Virus record (IMG/VR): IMGVR_UViG_3300027491_000248 | Coordinates: 1-20,212 of that record | Source of the DNA: a virus | Length of the DNA: 20,212 nucleotides | Reading direction: 5' to 3' (one strand) | Part shown: one piece after another, positions 7,515-14,551 of the stretch | Position numbering within the stretch: position 1 is the first letter of the stretch | How the letters are laid out: each line of letters opens with the position of its first letter | The notes under the pieces: generated by a model | The model's input: only the letters and a program-made list of their open reading frames with translations | Database searches by the model: none | Told to the model about the DNA's origin: nothing | Made by a program: the position numbers and the translations under genes

Positions 7515-9311
7515 ATGGCTATTCCCGGCATTCGCAGGAAGAGGATCGCAGAAAGCCTCATGGCCCCTTCGGCAGATGGAACCTTCCTCAACGAGGTCGT
7601 TTCCGCAGACCGTATAGCCATCATCCTGAACGACCACCTCGGCAACCAGTACCCGATCCTGCCGACGCCGCTGGACAATCTCACGGCAACCACTGACCCC
7701 ACGGTTAATGACGACGGCGGGGATGGCTACTCGCAAGGCTCGAAGTGGTACAACCAGTCTTCCAAGGAAATCTTCCTGCTGATCGATGCCTCCGTGGGAG
7801 CGGCGGTCTGGGCCAAGACCACGCTGACGATCGATGAGCTCGGCAGCATGGCACTGCAGGACGCCAGCGCCGTCAACATCACCGGCGGCGATATCAGCGG
7901 CGTCACGATCACCGGCGCTACAGTAGCTGGCTACCAGCCGCTGGACGCGACACTGACGGCTCTGGCCGGGCTTACTATTGCCGCGAATTCCCTGACTATC
8001 GGTACGGGCGCGGACGCGTTCTCGCAGGTAACTTTCGCCGCGAATACGCTCCCGGCTCGGGCCGGCACCGGGGACTTGGAAGCCAAGCCGATCAGCGACT
8101 TCTCTATTGGCGCGCTGAACTACGCCAGCGAGGCCGCATGGCGGACGGGGCTTGGCCTAGCAGCGGGAGGTGCCGGGGACATCTGGGTCGAGAAGGCTGG
8201 CGACACGATGACCGGCGGCCTAGTACTGGCGCCCGGCACAACGTCTCTGGTGCCACTGAAGTTTCAGGCCGGCGCTGCTCCTCTATCTCCAACGGTCTTT
8301 GATGCTTGGCACGATGGGACCTCGATAACGGTCGGCGGCGGCCTCAAGATTCTTGGGAATGCAGGCATCTATACGGCGAATTACACCGTTGGCGCCAGCC
8401 TGTCGGGGGTCGGGTTTGCTGGAACATTCCCTTCCGGGGTGTCGTTCAACAATGTCTTTCGCGCCGAAGCATCGCTAGACCCAGGAGGAACCACCAATAC
8501 TTGTGGAGTGCTAGGCGAGTTGGTGATTACCGGGACCAACACGACAGCCAGTTCCTTGATTGGATTTCGAGGCAATGCGGTAGTCAGTGGAACATCGGGG
8601 ACTTTGGGGTCGATTACAGCTTTCGCTGGCGTAATCCGGCTCAACAATGCAATGGCCCTTGCCGACCCGGAAGTCTTCCGGGCGCAGCTACAGCTACAGG
8701 GATCAGGGAACATTACAGGCACGGCCACTTACTACAACGTTACTAGCGGTGGGGTTTCCTCTGGAGAAATTACTGGCAGCCAGATCGGTTATAACGTCAG
8801 CAATGCTGGCCGCGCGGGCTCGGCAAATTTCACCGGTTTCCGAATGCTGGCGCAGACAGCGGGATCAGGCTTTGTCCGCGGCTTAGATTTGCGCCAGGCC
8901 GCGGGGACTAACCAGTGGAATCTGTACCTCGAGGGCACCGCGCAGAACTACATCGCAGGGCTCCTCGGCCTTGGGGCAACCGTCCCGACTGCCGTCATAG
9001 ACATCGGCGCATCGACCACAGCTCGTGCGTCTGCCCGCATCCGCAGCGGCACGGCCCCATCGGCGCCGAACACTGGTGATATCTGGAGCGATGGCACCAA
9101 CCTAGTCGTCAACGGCCTGAACATTCTGGCGAGTGCATATCGAGTCGGGGCCAACCAAGTTTTGGGATCGCGGAAGACCGGATGGACGGCTCCTACCGGG
9201 ACAGCGACCAGAACTACTTTCGACACGGCTACCGTCACGCTGCCGGAATTGGCCGAGCGGGTAAAAGCACTGATTGACGATCTCATTTCCCACGGAGCGA
9301 TTGGAGCATGA
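7515..9311 (+). CDS. Tail fibre / receptor-binding protein
   Basis: A 598-residue fibre. The N-terminus (1-60) should anchor it to the tail. Residues about 66-100 form a small domain common in phage fibres (GYSQGSKWYNQSS, then VGAAVW). Residues about 138-195 carry the neck repeat YQPLDATLTALAGL through AGTGDLEAK, and a GDTMTGGL motif lies at about 229-236. Residues 240-540 are Gly/Thr/Ser-rich and probably beta-solenoid, the likely receptor-binding part. The C-terminus (about 572-598) is a helix with LAERVKALIDDLISHG. The SD AGGAGAAG is strong. The central part is less GC-rich than its neighbours, suggesting exchange of the host-range region. No endosialidase or S74 autoprotease motif is visible. 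Confidence 0.82.
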   Translation: MAIPGIRRKRIAESLMAPSADGTFLNEVVSADRIAIILNDHLGNQYPILPTPLDNLTATTDPTVNDDGGDGYSQGSKWYNQSSKEIFLLIDASVGAAVWAKTTLTIDELGSMALQDASAVNITGGDISGVTITGATVAGYQPLDATLTALAGLTIAANSLTIGTGADAFSQVTFAANTLPARAGTGDLEAKPISDFSIGALNYASEAAWRTGLGLAAGGAGDIWVEKAGDTMTGGLVLAPGTTSLVPLKFQAGAAPLSPTVFDAWHDGTSITVGGGLKILGNAGIYTANYTVGASLSGVGFAGTFPSGVSFNNVFRAEASLDPGGTTNTCGVLGELVITGTNTTASSLIGFRGNAVVSGTSGTLGSITAFAGVIRLNNAMALADPEVFRAQLQLQGSGNITGTATYYNVTSGGVSSGEITGSQIGYNVSNAGRAGSANFTGFRMLAQTAGSGFVRGLDLRQAAGTNQWNLYLEGTAQNYIAGLLGLGATVPTAVIDIGASTTARASARIRSGTAPSAPNTGDIWSDGTNLVVNGLNILASAYRVGANQVLGSRKTGWTAPTGTATRTTFDTATVTLPELAERVKALIDDLISHGAIGA

Positions 9312-9499
9312 GCAACGAAGTGAACGCGCAGCACCTCATAAACGTCTATGCGGCCCAGCGAAATGCCGCTTTGGATCAGGCCGCTATTGTGGCGGCCCAG
9401 CTCGCTGGCGCGCAGGAGACGATCCGTGCGCTCATGGCAGAAGTCGCCGAACTGAAGAGGGATAACAGGGAGAAGACTGATGGCACTGCTACGAAGTAA
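9308..9499 (+). CDS. Small coiled-coil protein after the fibre
   Basis: A 63-residue protein, almost wholly helical and Ala/Glu-rich (AAIVAAQLAGAQETIRALMA), predicted to form a coiled coil. Its ATG overlaps the fibre stop (ATGA), so it is translationally coupled to the fibre; it overlaps the next gene by 20 bases. It has no transmembrane segment or signal peptide, so an Rz-type spanin is unlikely. A fibre chaperone or fibre-associated role is an inference from position only. Confidence 0.6.
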   Translation: MSNEVNAQHLINVYAAQRNAALDQAAIVAAQLAGAQETIRALMAEVAELKRDNREKTDGTATK

Positions 9500-9830
9500 G
9501 CCGACGGCGCTCGGCGTCACGCTGACCTACTGGAACATCGGCGAGCGCCGCATCAACGACTGCATGAAGCAGTGCGAGGTTCGGATGAACCCCTACCTCG
9601 ATGAGGCCGCCCGCCGCGCTGTCGGTGCCATGCCGTTCGGCCCGGAGGCGGAGTGGATACACCTGGACTACGACGCCCGCGATGCGATCCCGGCATTAGA
9701 GGCAGCCCCGGAGAATGGCGTCGCGGCGCAGGCGGCGGTACCGGCCTACCCGGGCATCGGTGACGGTAGCCGCGCAGCACTGTACGCGGCGATCAAGTGG
9801 CACTGGCCGGACGCGCAGGACGCACAATGA
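9480..9830 (+). CDS. Hypothetical phage protein in the fibre module
   Basis: A 116-residue protein starting inside the end of the coiled-coil gene, with the SD GGGAGAAG six bases before the ATG, and ending in an ATGA overlap with the next gene. It has a Trp- and Asp-rich middle (EAEWIHLDYDARDAIP) and a short helical C-terminus (AALYAAIKWHWP). I recognise no family. Tight coupling on both sides and GC-rich codon use support expression. A tail-fibre accessory or assembly role would fit its position. Confidence 0.6.
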   Translation: MALLRSKPTALGVTLTYWNIGERRINDCMKQCEVRMNPYLDEAARRAVGAMPFGPEAEWIHLDYDARDAIPALEAAPENGVAAQAAVPAYPGIGDGSRAALYAAIKWHWPDAQDAQ

Positions 9831-10300
9831 GCTACGGCTACGTCCATATTCGCCCTCAGCCTGAGCCACCAACTCAGCCGGCAGTGGGATTTTTCGACTA
9901 CGCCAGCGTTGGCGAACGCGATTTTGGATTCACTGCACCGGACTGTGGCGGCGCCGATACTGAGTTTGTTTACGCGATGATTTACGCAAATAGCACTAGC
10001 CCTTGCTCGGTGCGCGTGCGCACAATCGACGCCAGCTATGTAGCTGGTGTGGACTACATCGGCGTGGATCAGATCATCGAACTTCCGGGAACCGATCCAG
10101 GTGAAGGCGAAATTCCGGACACATTCGGCTTCGAGCTAGTGGTGACCATAAACAACCCGGCAGCGAGATGTGATAACAACCCGGCATTCCTAATTGAACT
10201 TTCTGAGCCGGTAAACTGTACTCTGGGCGGCACCCTGATAGTCGGGGAAAATTCATACGCGCTCGTGGGCAATGCTCGGGCTATTGCTCTTGGGGTCTGA
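9827..10300 (+). CDS. Calx-beta-like fibre-module protein
   Basis: A 157-residue protein; the ATG at 9827 overlaps the upstream stop (ATGA), preferred over an in-frame ATG at 9797 buried in the upstream gene. Residues about 58-152 fit the Calx-beta pattern: SVRVRTIDASYVAGVDY, then a strand ending in ELPGTDPG, FELVVTINNP, and FLIELSEPVNCTLGG. Such domains are extracellular beta sandwiches, often calcium-binding and adhesive. Four cysteines (C40, C60, C115, C131) could form disulfides. The gene is noticeably AT-richer than its neighbours, consistent with recent exchange. I infer a virion-surface adhesion role, perhaps a fibre tip or a host-surface ligand; the domain call is by eye. Confidence 0.6.
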   Translation: MSYGYVHIRPQPEPPTQPAVGFFDYASVGERDFGFTAPDCGGADTEFVYAMIYANSTSPCSVRVRTIDASYVAGVDYIGVDQIIELPGTDPGEGEIPDTFGFELVVTINNPAARCDNNPAFLIELSEPVNCTLGGTLIVGENSYALVGNARAIALGV

Positions 10301-10308
10301 CAACCACC

Positions 10309-10695
10309 ATGACGCTTCAGCCCGCCGACATCCGCCAGAACTGGGACCGCATCAAGGGCCACGTCGCCGACATCATGGTGGGTGACGGTGAGCGTCCCGA
10401 AGACGTCTACGCCGACTGCCGGCACGGCAAGGCTCATCTCTACGTCTGCGAGCATGGCTTCGTCGTCCTCAAGCGCTATGTCCGCGACGACACCGGAGAG
10501 CCGGAGGTCTTGATCTGGCTCGGATACGGCGAGGGCGGCAAGGACCTCGCGAACCTGTACCTGCCTGAGCTTGAGGGCCTGGCGCGCAAGGCAGGCGCCA
10601 AGACCCTTGCGTTCCGCACCCGGCGCCGGGGCTTCGAGCGCATCCTGAACTCCCGCTGGGAACTGCGGGCCGTCGAATACCAAGTGAGGCTCTGA
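10309..10695 (+). CDS. GNAT-like / gp13-like phage protein
   Basis: A 128-residue protein resembling the short acetyltransferase-fold proteins that many podoviruses encode just before the internal virion genes. Strands with AHLYVCEHGFVVLKRY and EVLIWLGYG are followed by a helix (LANLYLPELEGLARKAGA), and the C-terminus has RRGFERIL plus a short strand ending EYQVRL, a layout seen in GNAT-type proteins. A clear acetyl-CoA loop (Q/RxxGxG/A) is not evident, so catalysis is doubtful. The counterpart in T7-like gene orders (gp13) helps virion assembly. SD is weak. Confidence 0.6.
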   Translation: MTLQPADIRQNWDRIKGHVADIMVGDGERPEDVYADCRHGKAHLYVCEHGFVVLKRYVRDDTGEPEVLIWLGYGEGGKDLANLYLPELEGLARKAGAKTLAFRTRRRGFERILNSRWELRAVEYQVRL

Positions 10696-10697
10696 TC

Positions 10698-11345
10698 ATG
10701 GGCAGCAAACCGAAAGCACCCGGCGAAACCGCCGAGGAGCGGGAACTCGCGGGAATCGCCGCCGAGTCGTACGACGACTGGCGGCAACGCTGGCTGCCGC
10801 TGCAGCAGGAGTTCTTCGAGGACATGCAGGACGTTGAGCCGCGCCGCATGGAAGCCCTGGGCAGCGCCAACGCTGACTACGCGCAGGCCTTCGGGCGCGC
10901 AGAGCGGGGCCTGGAAAGCAGCCTGATGGCAGGTAGTGGCGGACCCGGATCCGGGCGCTTCGCCATGGGGCTCGGCGGGTTCTCGCTGGATCGTGCGCAG
11001 TCGACAGGGCAGGGCATGGCTGATGTTGACTCGCTGATCGATGACCAGTACGCCGCCGGCCTGCAGTCGTTGATCGACATGGGCCGCGGCGAGCGTTCGA
11101 ACGCGCTGCAGGGCATGTCGCAAGCGGCTGATGTGGCGCAGCGCCAGGCCTTCTCCGATGCGCAGACGGCATTCAGCAATCGCGCAGCGAACATGAACGC
11201 GATCGGCACCGGGGTTGGCCTTGCGACGGCTTACGGCCTGAAGGGCATTGGACCTGGCGTTGGGTCTGACGCGTGGGGGAAGAAGATGGGCCTCAGCACC
11301 CCGATTTCCAGCAATGGCCCGGTCGTCGAGCAGTACAACTTCTGA
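10698..11345 (+). CDS. Internal virion protein (gp14-like)
   Basis: A 215-residue protein, rich in Ala, Gln, Gly and Asp, predicted mostly helical. It starts three bases after the previous stop with the SD GAGG nearby. The N-terminal half (ESYDDWRQRWLPLQQEF) and central helical repeats (QAFGRAERGLESSL, SNALQGMSQAADVAQRQA) resemble T7 gp14-type ejection proteins, and the C-terminal third is Gly-rich (NAIGTGVGLATAYGLKGIG), with possible membrane-interacting character. Such proteins leave the head with the DNA and build a channel across the host envelope. The assignment rests on position and composition. Confidence 0.65.
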   Translation: MGSKPKAPGETAEERELAGIAAESYDDWRQRWLPLQQEFFEDMQDVEPRRMEALGSANADYAQAFGRAERGLESSLMAGSGGPGSGRFAMGLGGFSLDRAQSTGQGMADVDSLIDDQYAAGLQSLIDMGRGERSNALQGMSQAADVAQRQAFSDAQTAFSNRAANMNAIGTGVGLATAYGLKGIGPGVGSDAWGKKMGLSTPISSNGPVVEQYNF

Positions 11346-11355
11346 GGAGAACGAA

Positions 11356-11799
11356 ATGTTTGGACTCAACCAAACCGCGTCATCCGCATCGAACGCCTTT
11401 GGCATTGATCCCGGTGACAAGAACTACGCCTCCAAGATCCGCGCCGCCATCGCCCGAGCGGACTGGAACCGCTACAAGCAGACGGTGCGGCCCATCGAGG
11501 ACAGGCTGATCTCGATGTACGACAACCCGCAGATGCGCCAGTCCGGGATCGCCACGGCACGCCAGCACGTCGAGCGCGCGTTCCAAGGTGGTGGCCGCGC
11601 CTTCGAGGACCGCCTCGCGAGTTACGGCCTGAGTCTGAGCCCGGCGCAGAAGCAATCCTATGACCGCCAGCGCAACCTGTCCTATGGCCTCGCCGATGTG
11701 AATGCGGCGAACCGCGCCAATCGCGCCTTCGACAACAGAGACATGCGGATCATGACCGGCAGTGGCCAGCGCTACGGCTTGCAGGGAGGCGGACAGTGA
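11356..11799 (+). CDS. Internal virion-region protein
   Basis: A 147-residue protein. The ATG at 11356, beginning MFGLNQTASSASNAFG, has an AGGAGAA SD and follows the upstream stop by ten bases; the longer in-frame reading from 11248 would overlap the preceding gene and lacks support. It is charged and helical, with Arg/Asn/Gln-rich segments (QHVERAFQGGGRAFEDRLAS, NRANRAFDNRDMR). I do not recognise a named family. It lies in the ejection-protein cluster and its stop overlaps the next GTG start, so a role inside the virion is likely. Confidence 0.62.
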   Translation: MFGLNQTASSASNAFGIDPGDKNYASKIRAAIARADWNRYKQTVRPIEDRLISMYDNPQMRQSGIATARQHVERAFQGGGRAFEDRLASYGLSLSPAQKQSYDRQRNLSYGLADVNAANRANRAFDNRDMRIMTGSGQRYGLQGGGQ

Positions 11800-12059
11800 A
11801 CGGACTTCTCGGTACCGGATTTGCGGCAAAGCAGGAATCCGATCAGCTCTGGGACCAGGTTGCTGATCGCGATCAGGTGCGAAACCAGCAGCGGCAGCAG
11901 TTCAAGCAGGCGGAACAGGCGCAGAAGGGCAGCATGATGGGCTTGGGCGCCGGACTTGGCGGAGCCGTCGGCGCTGGTATGTCGGCAGGCATGGTCGGCG
12001 GCCCAGTGGGCGCCCTGGTGGGCGCCGGCATCGGTCTGCTGGCCAACGAGTTGTTCTAA
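11796..12059 (+). CDS. Small glycine-zipper virion protein
   Basis: An 87-residue protein with a GTG start overlapping the upstream stop (GTGA). The N-terminal half (about 10-45) is a charged Gln-rich helix; the C-terminal half (about 46-84) is a glycine-zipper segment, GAGLGGAVGAGMSAGM followed by GGPVGALVGAGIG, typical of membrane-inserting proteins. In the ejection cluster this suggests a component that inserts into the host membrane during DNA delivery. It is too short for T7 gp14 itself; perhaps it works with the preceding two proteins. A holin is a less likely alternative, given its charged N-terminus and surroundings. Confidence 0.62.
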   Translation: MNGLLGTGFAAKQESDQLWDQVADRDQVRNQQRQQFKQAEQAQKGSMMGLGAGLGGAVGAGMSAGMVGGPVGALVGAGIGLLANELF

Positions 12060-12068
12060 GGAGCGGGC

Positions 12069-12644
12069 ATGCAAGAGAAAATGAAGAAGGCCGCCGAGTT
12101 CCTCAGCAGCGACTTCGGCCGGCAGTTTGATGACCCGCAGTTCCGCCAGCAGGCAATGCAGATCGACGCGATGTTGAACGACGACAAGCCGGGCGGCGAC
12201 CTTACAGCCGATGGCTTGTACGAATTCGCCAACCGGCTCTTCAGCCGCGAGCTGCAGCACGGCGTCGGCGAGCAGCTGCCCAATGGTGACACCATTGTCT
12301 CCAAGCGCCTCGAGCGCGCCTATGAGTCGGAGGACGGCATGATCACCCTGGAACTGTCGATCCAGGCCGAGCAGCCTGACGGCACGGTTTACGAGTACCA
12401 GGCGCCAGCGACAAAAAATCGCACGGCGGCCGAGACTGATGAAGTGCTGCAGCTACCGGCGCAGGCCGTCCGCGACCGCCTCCGCGGCGCTTCGATGCTT
12501 GCGCAGGGCCTGGAGCGGGCCGGCGGGCGCGAGGCTGTGCTGGCGCAGCTGCAGGGCGCCGAGTCGGGCGAAGAGCAGCAGATGCCGCCGATGCAGGGAC
12601 AGGGCGAGCGTATGGGCCTGATGGGGCCGGGAGGTGTGCAGTGA
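12069..12644 (+). CDS. Internal virion-region protein, Met/Gln-rich C-terminus
   Basis: A 191-residue protein starting ten bases after the glycine-zipper gene with an AGGAG SD. The N-terminus (about 1-45) is helical, the middle (about 75-120) looks beta-rich (TIVSKRLERAYESEDGMITL), and the C-terminus is a low-complexity Gln/Gly/Met tail (QMPPMQGQGERMGLMGPGG). I recognise no family. Its stop overlaps the GTG start of the next gene. It probably belongs to the set of proteins packaged with the DNA. Confidence 0.6.
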   Translation: MQEKMKKAAEFLSSDFGRQFDDPQFRQQAMQIDAMLNDDKPGGDLTADGLYEFANRLFSRELQHGVGEQLPNGDTIVSKRLERAYESEDGMITLELSIQAEQPDGTVYEYQAPATKNRTAAETDEVLQLPAQAVRDRLRGASMLAQGLERAGGREAVLAQLQGAESGEEQQMPPMQGQGERMGLMGPGGVQ

Positions 12645-13795
12645 GCGGCTATCGCAACCAAGGCTTCATGGACGGCCTGCTTCGGGGCTGGAGCTTCGTT
12701 TCCGACCTCCAGCAGCGTGACAAGGACAACGAGTTCCGCCAGCAGGAGTTCGGGCTGCGGCAGAGGGCGGATGACCGAGAGCAGAGCGACTTCGATTATC
12801 GGAAGGACTCGCGCCCCGATGCCGCGCTCGCACGCCAGGCTGGTGAGGCGGGGCTGAACGACACGATCGGCGCGGCCGACTACAACACTAAGGACCGCGC
12901 GACGAAGACGGCTGGGATGAAGACCCCGGAACAGGCAGCCTTGGAGCGTGATCGTGGCCATGCCGATGTCCTGGGCGGCTATCAAGACAACGAAGGCGCG
13001 CGCGCCCACAATGCGTGGGAGCGCGGGTATAAGCGTGAGACCGCGCCCGACCCGCAGCTTGTGCGGCGCGCCTATGGTCTCGATGTCGAGGGCAAGCACC
13101 TCGGGAATCAGAAGACCCTGGCCGAGATTGACTACACGCGGCGCAAGGGGCTGCAGGGCTCTGGCGGCGGCGGTGGCTTCACCTTCGATGAGGAAGGGCG
13201 CCTGGTGCAGATGCCTGGTTACGGCAAGCCTGTGCCGGCTGCTGTGTTAAAGCAGGCCACCGACGCGCGTGAAGGGCTGCGCGCCGCGGAGAACATGCGG
13301 ACGACGCTGCAGAGCGCGCGCGAACTGGTCAGTGGCGGCGGGCGCGTGTTCGATTACAAGCAGGGCAAGATGGTCGATGCGCAGCCGCTGAAGACGGGGC
13401 CCGTTGATCGGGCATATGCCTATGCCGCCAACAAGAGCGGGCTCGGAACTGATGCAAATACTCGGGGTTTGCTACGGCTCAAGCAGATTCGCGAGAAGTT
13501 GCGCGGCGACTACCTGATGCTGGCGAAGGGCGTTCAGACCGAAGGTGACGCGCAGCGTGCGATGGACGCAATGATGCCTGACACGAATGATCCGAATGCT
13601 CTGCTGATGCAGATCGATGCGCTCGGCAAGGCATCAGAGAATCTTGCTCGCATGCATGAGGAATCGCTCTGGACCATTGAGAATTCCTACGGCCGCACTT
13701 TGCGCGATTCGCGCAACGGCCTGCAGGGCCCGGGAAGCGGTGCAGCGCCTGGTGGTCAGGGCGGGGGCAAAGCGGATCCGCTGGGGATTCGCTGA
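12641..13795 (+). CDS. Internal virion / ejection protein
   Basis: A 384-residue protein with a GTG start overlapping the upstream stop (GTGA). It begins SGYRNQGFMDGLLRGW, followed by a long, highly charged helical region (about 20-150, with repeated Arg/Asp/Gln), a glycine tract (GSGGGGGF) and a second helical part (about 210-360, with LLRLKQIREKLRGDYLML). The Gly-rich end may be disordered. The organisation recalls T7 gp15-region internal core proteins, though it is much shorter. It closes the first late block; the next gene lies on the other strand one base away. Confidence 0.62.
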   Translation: MSGYRNQGFMDGLLRGWSFVSDLQQRDKDNEFRQQEFGLRQRADDREQSDFDYRKDSRPDAALARQAGEAGLNDTIGAADYNTKDRATKTAGMKTPEQAALERDRGHADVLGGYQDNEGARAHNAWERGYKRETAPDPQLVRRAYGLDVEGKHLGNQKTLAEIDYTRRKGLQGSGGGGGFTFDEEGRLVQMPGYGKPVPAAVLKQATDAREGLRAAENMRTTLQSARELVSGGGRVFDYKQGKMVDAQPLKTGPVDRAYAYAANKSGLGTDANTRGLLRLKQIREKLRGDYLMLAKGVQTEGDAQRAMDAMMPDTNDPNALLMQIDALGKASENLARMHEESLWTIENSYGRTLRDSRNGLQGPGSGAAPGGQGGGKADPLGIR

Positions 13796-13796
13796 G

Positions 13797-14009
13797 TTAC
13801 TCGGGCGCCTTGAAGCCCTCGATGACCCAGCTGATGAACCAGCCCAGGAACACAAAGGCGACGAGTGGGCCGAAGAGCAGGAAAAGGAAATCTGCTGAGA
13901 GGAAATCTTCTCTGGGGCTGTCGCCGCCTACTACAAGCGCGAGAAGGCCGACAGCCCAAATTGCCCACAGGCCGAGTGCGATTCGAGAGGTGCCTAATCT
14001 CCAGTTCAT
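13797..14009 (-). CDS. Small two-TM inner-membrane protein (moron)
   Basis: A 70-residue protein with two hydrophobic helices, about residues 10-28 (ALGLWAIWAVGLLALVVGG) and 40-63 (FLFLLFGPLVAFVFLGWFIS), joined by a charged loop (SPREDF). It is reverse to the late genes and ends one base from the stop of the preceding forward gene. Size, orientation and membrane topology fit a lysogen-expressed accessory protein, for example superinfection exclusion; the function is not shown by sequence. It may be the second gene of a reverse unit that begins at 14457. A GAGAG SD candidate precedes the ATG. Confidence 0.62.
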   Translation of the reverse strand: MNWRLGTSRIALGLWAIWAVGLLALVVGGDSPREDFLSADFLFLLFGPLVAFVFLGWFISWVIEGFKAPE

Positions 14010-14048
14010 GGGTTCATTCTCTCATCAAAACGTTGGCAGGAGCAAAAT

Positions 14049-14330
14049 ATGATCACCGACCCTACTGACCGGGACCATGCTCTGCGGGCCTTCAACGAGG
14101 CCGGCCAGGTCAAACAGTTCATGCTCATGGGCTTCCAAGAGGCGGCTCTTGAGCATATTGATCATGTACTTAGCTGGTGCGAGTCCCTGTTGGGGGCCCG
14201 TCACCCGATGGAGTTCGTGACTACCGCAGCGCCCGCAACACAGGTTCCGCTTCTGGACCAAACAGGCGCCGTCCGGTTGAACCGGGTTCGAACGCCCATT
14301 GATGCCCATCCCATAGCGCGTCTTGTTTGA
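14049..14330 (+). CDS. Possible small forward protein overlapping a reverse moron
   Basis: A 93-residue frame with a good AGGAG SD 7-8 bases before the ATG. The first 57 residues (for example AFNEAGQVKQFMLMGFQEAA) have protein-like composition and codon use like the phage genes, while the last 35 look like read-through of the opposite gene, which it overlaps by 110 bases tail to tail. It also starts only 39 bases from the divergent two-TM gene. I do not recognise it. Either it is a real late-operon gene or chance; real expression is uncertain. Confidence 0.4.
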   Translation: MITDPTDRDHALRAFNEAGQVKQFMLMGFQEAALEHIDHVLSWCESLLGARHPMEFVTTAAPATQVPLLDQTGAVRLNRVRTPIDAHPIARLV

Positions 14331-14457
14331 CGATGGCAGCGCCGTCCTGCTGATACCCCACGGATATGAGGCCGCTGGGATAGAGGGCGAGCACCACAGC
14401 GCGCTGAGTCCCAACTTGAATTACGGCGTTGAGTGAGACATCCGGTCTTTCTGCCAT
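14221..14457 (-). CDS. Small conserved-type moron protein
   Basis: A 78-residue protein with an SH3-like small beta-barrel look: VIQVGTQRAVVLALYPSGLI, then VGYQQDGAAIVKQDALWDGHQWAFE. I recall short phage and prophage proteins with the same plan (a beta meander ending in an Asp-rich segment and a WxF strand), of unknown function. A GGGGGA SD lies 4-8 bases before the ATG. A conserved upstream element shared with the lipoprotein gene (at 14481-14530) argues that it is a real, separately transcribed gene. It overlaps a weaker forward frame tail to tail. Transcription would run on toward the two-TM gene. Confidence 0.65.
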   Translation of the reverse strand: MAERPDVSLNAVIQVGTQRAVVLALYPSGLISVGYQQDGAAIVKQDALWDGHQWAFEPGSTGRRLFGPEAEPVLRALR

Positions 14458-14480
14458 AAATCCCCCGATTGGCGATCCGA

Positions 14481-14530
14481 GAGGATTCCATTCCAGCCAT
14501 GCCCGGGCAACCTGACGAGAGAGTCAGGTT
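14481..14530 (-). promoter_or_regulatory. Putative lux-box-type promoter of the 78-residue moron
   Basis: The dyad ACCTG-N10-CAGGT occupies 14510-14529 (extended AACCTGA-N8-TCAGGTT at 14509-14530). It is followed, on the reverse strand, by 16 variable bases and the block TGGAATCCTC (14490-14481). If the dyad is centred 42.5 bases before the transcription start, as in LuxR-type class II promoters, the start is near 14477 and the -10 falls within the conserved block, leaving a leader of about 20 bases with the SD. The -10 match to consensus is weak, consistent with an activator-dependent promoter. The LuxR assignment is inference. Confidence 0.55.
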
Positions 14531-14551
14531 TCGTTCGCAAAGAGGAAGCCA

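Noticed and set aside
7515-9311. Diversity-generating retroelement target in the tail fibre
   Set aside because: No reverse transcriptase, no template/variable repeat pair and no C-type lectin end were seen; the fibre C-terminus is a plain helix.
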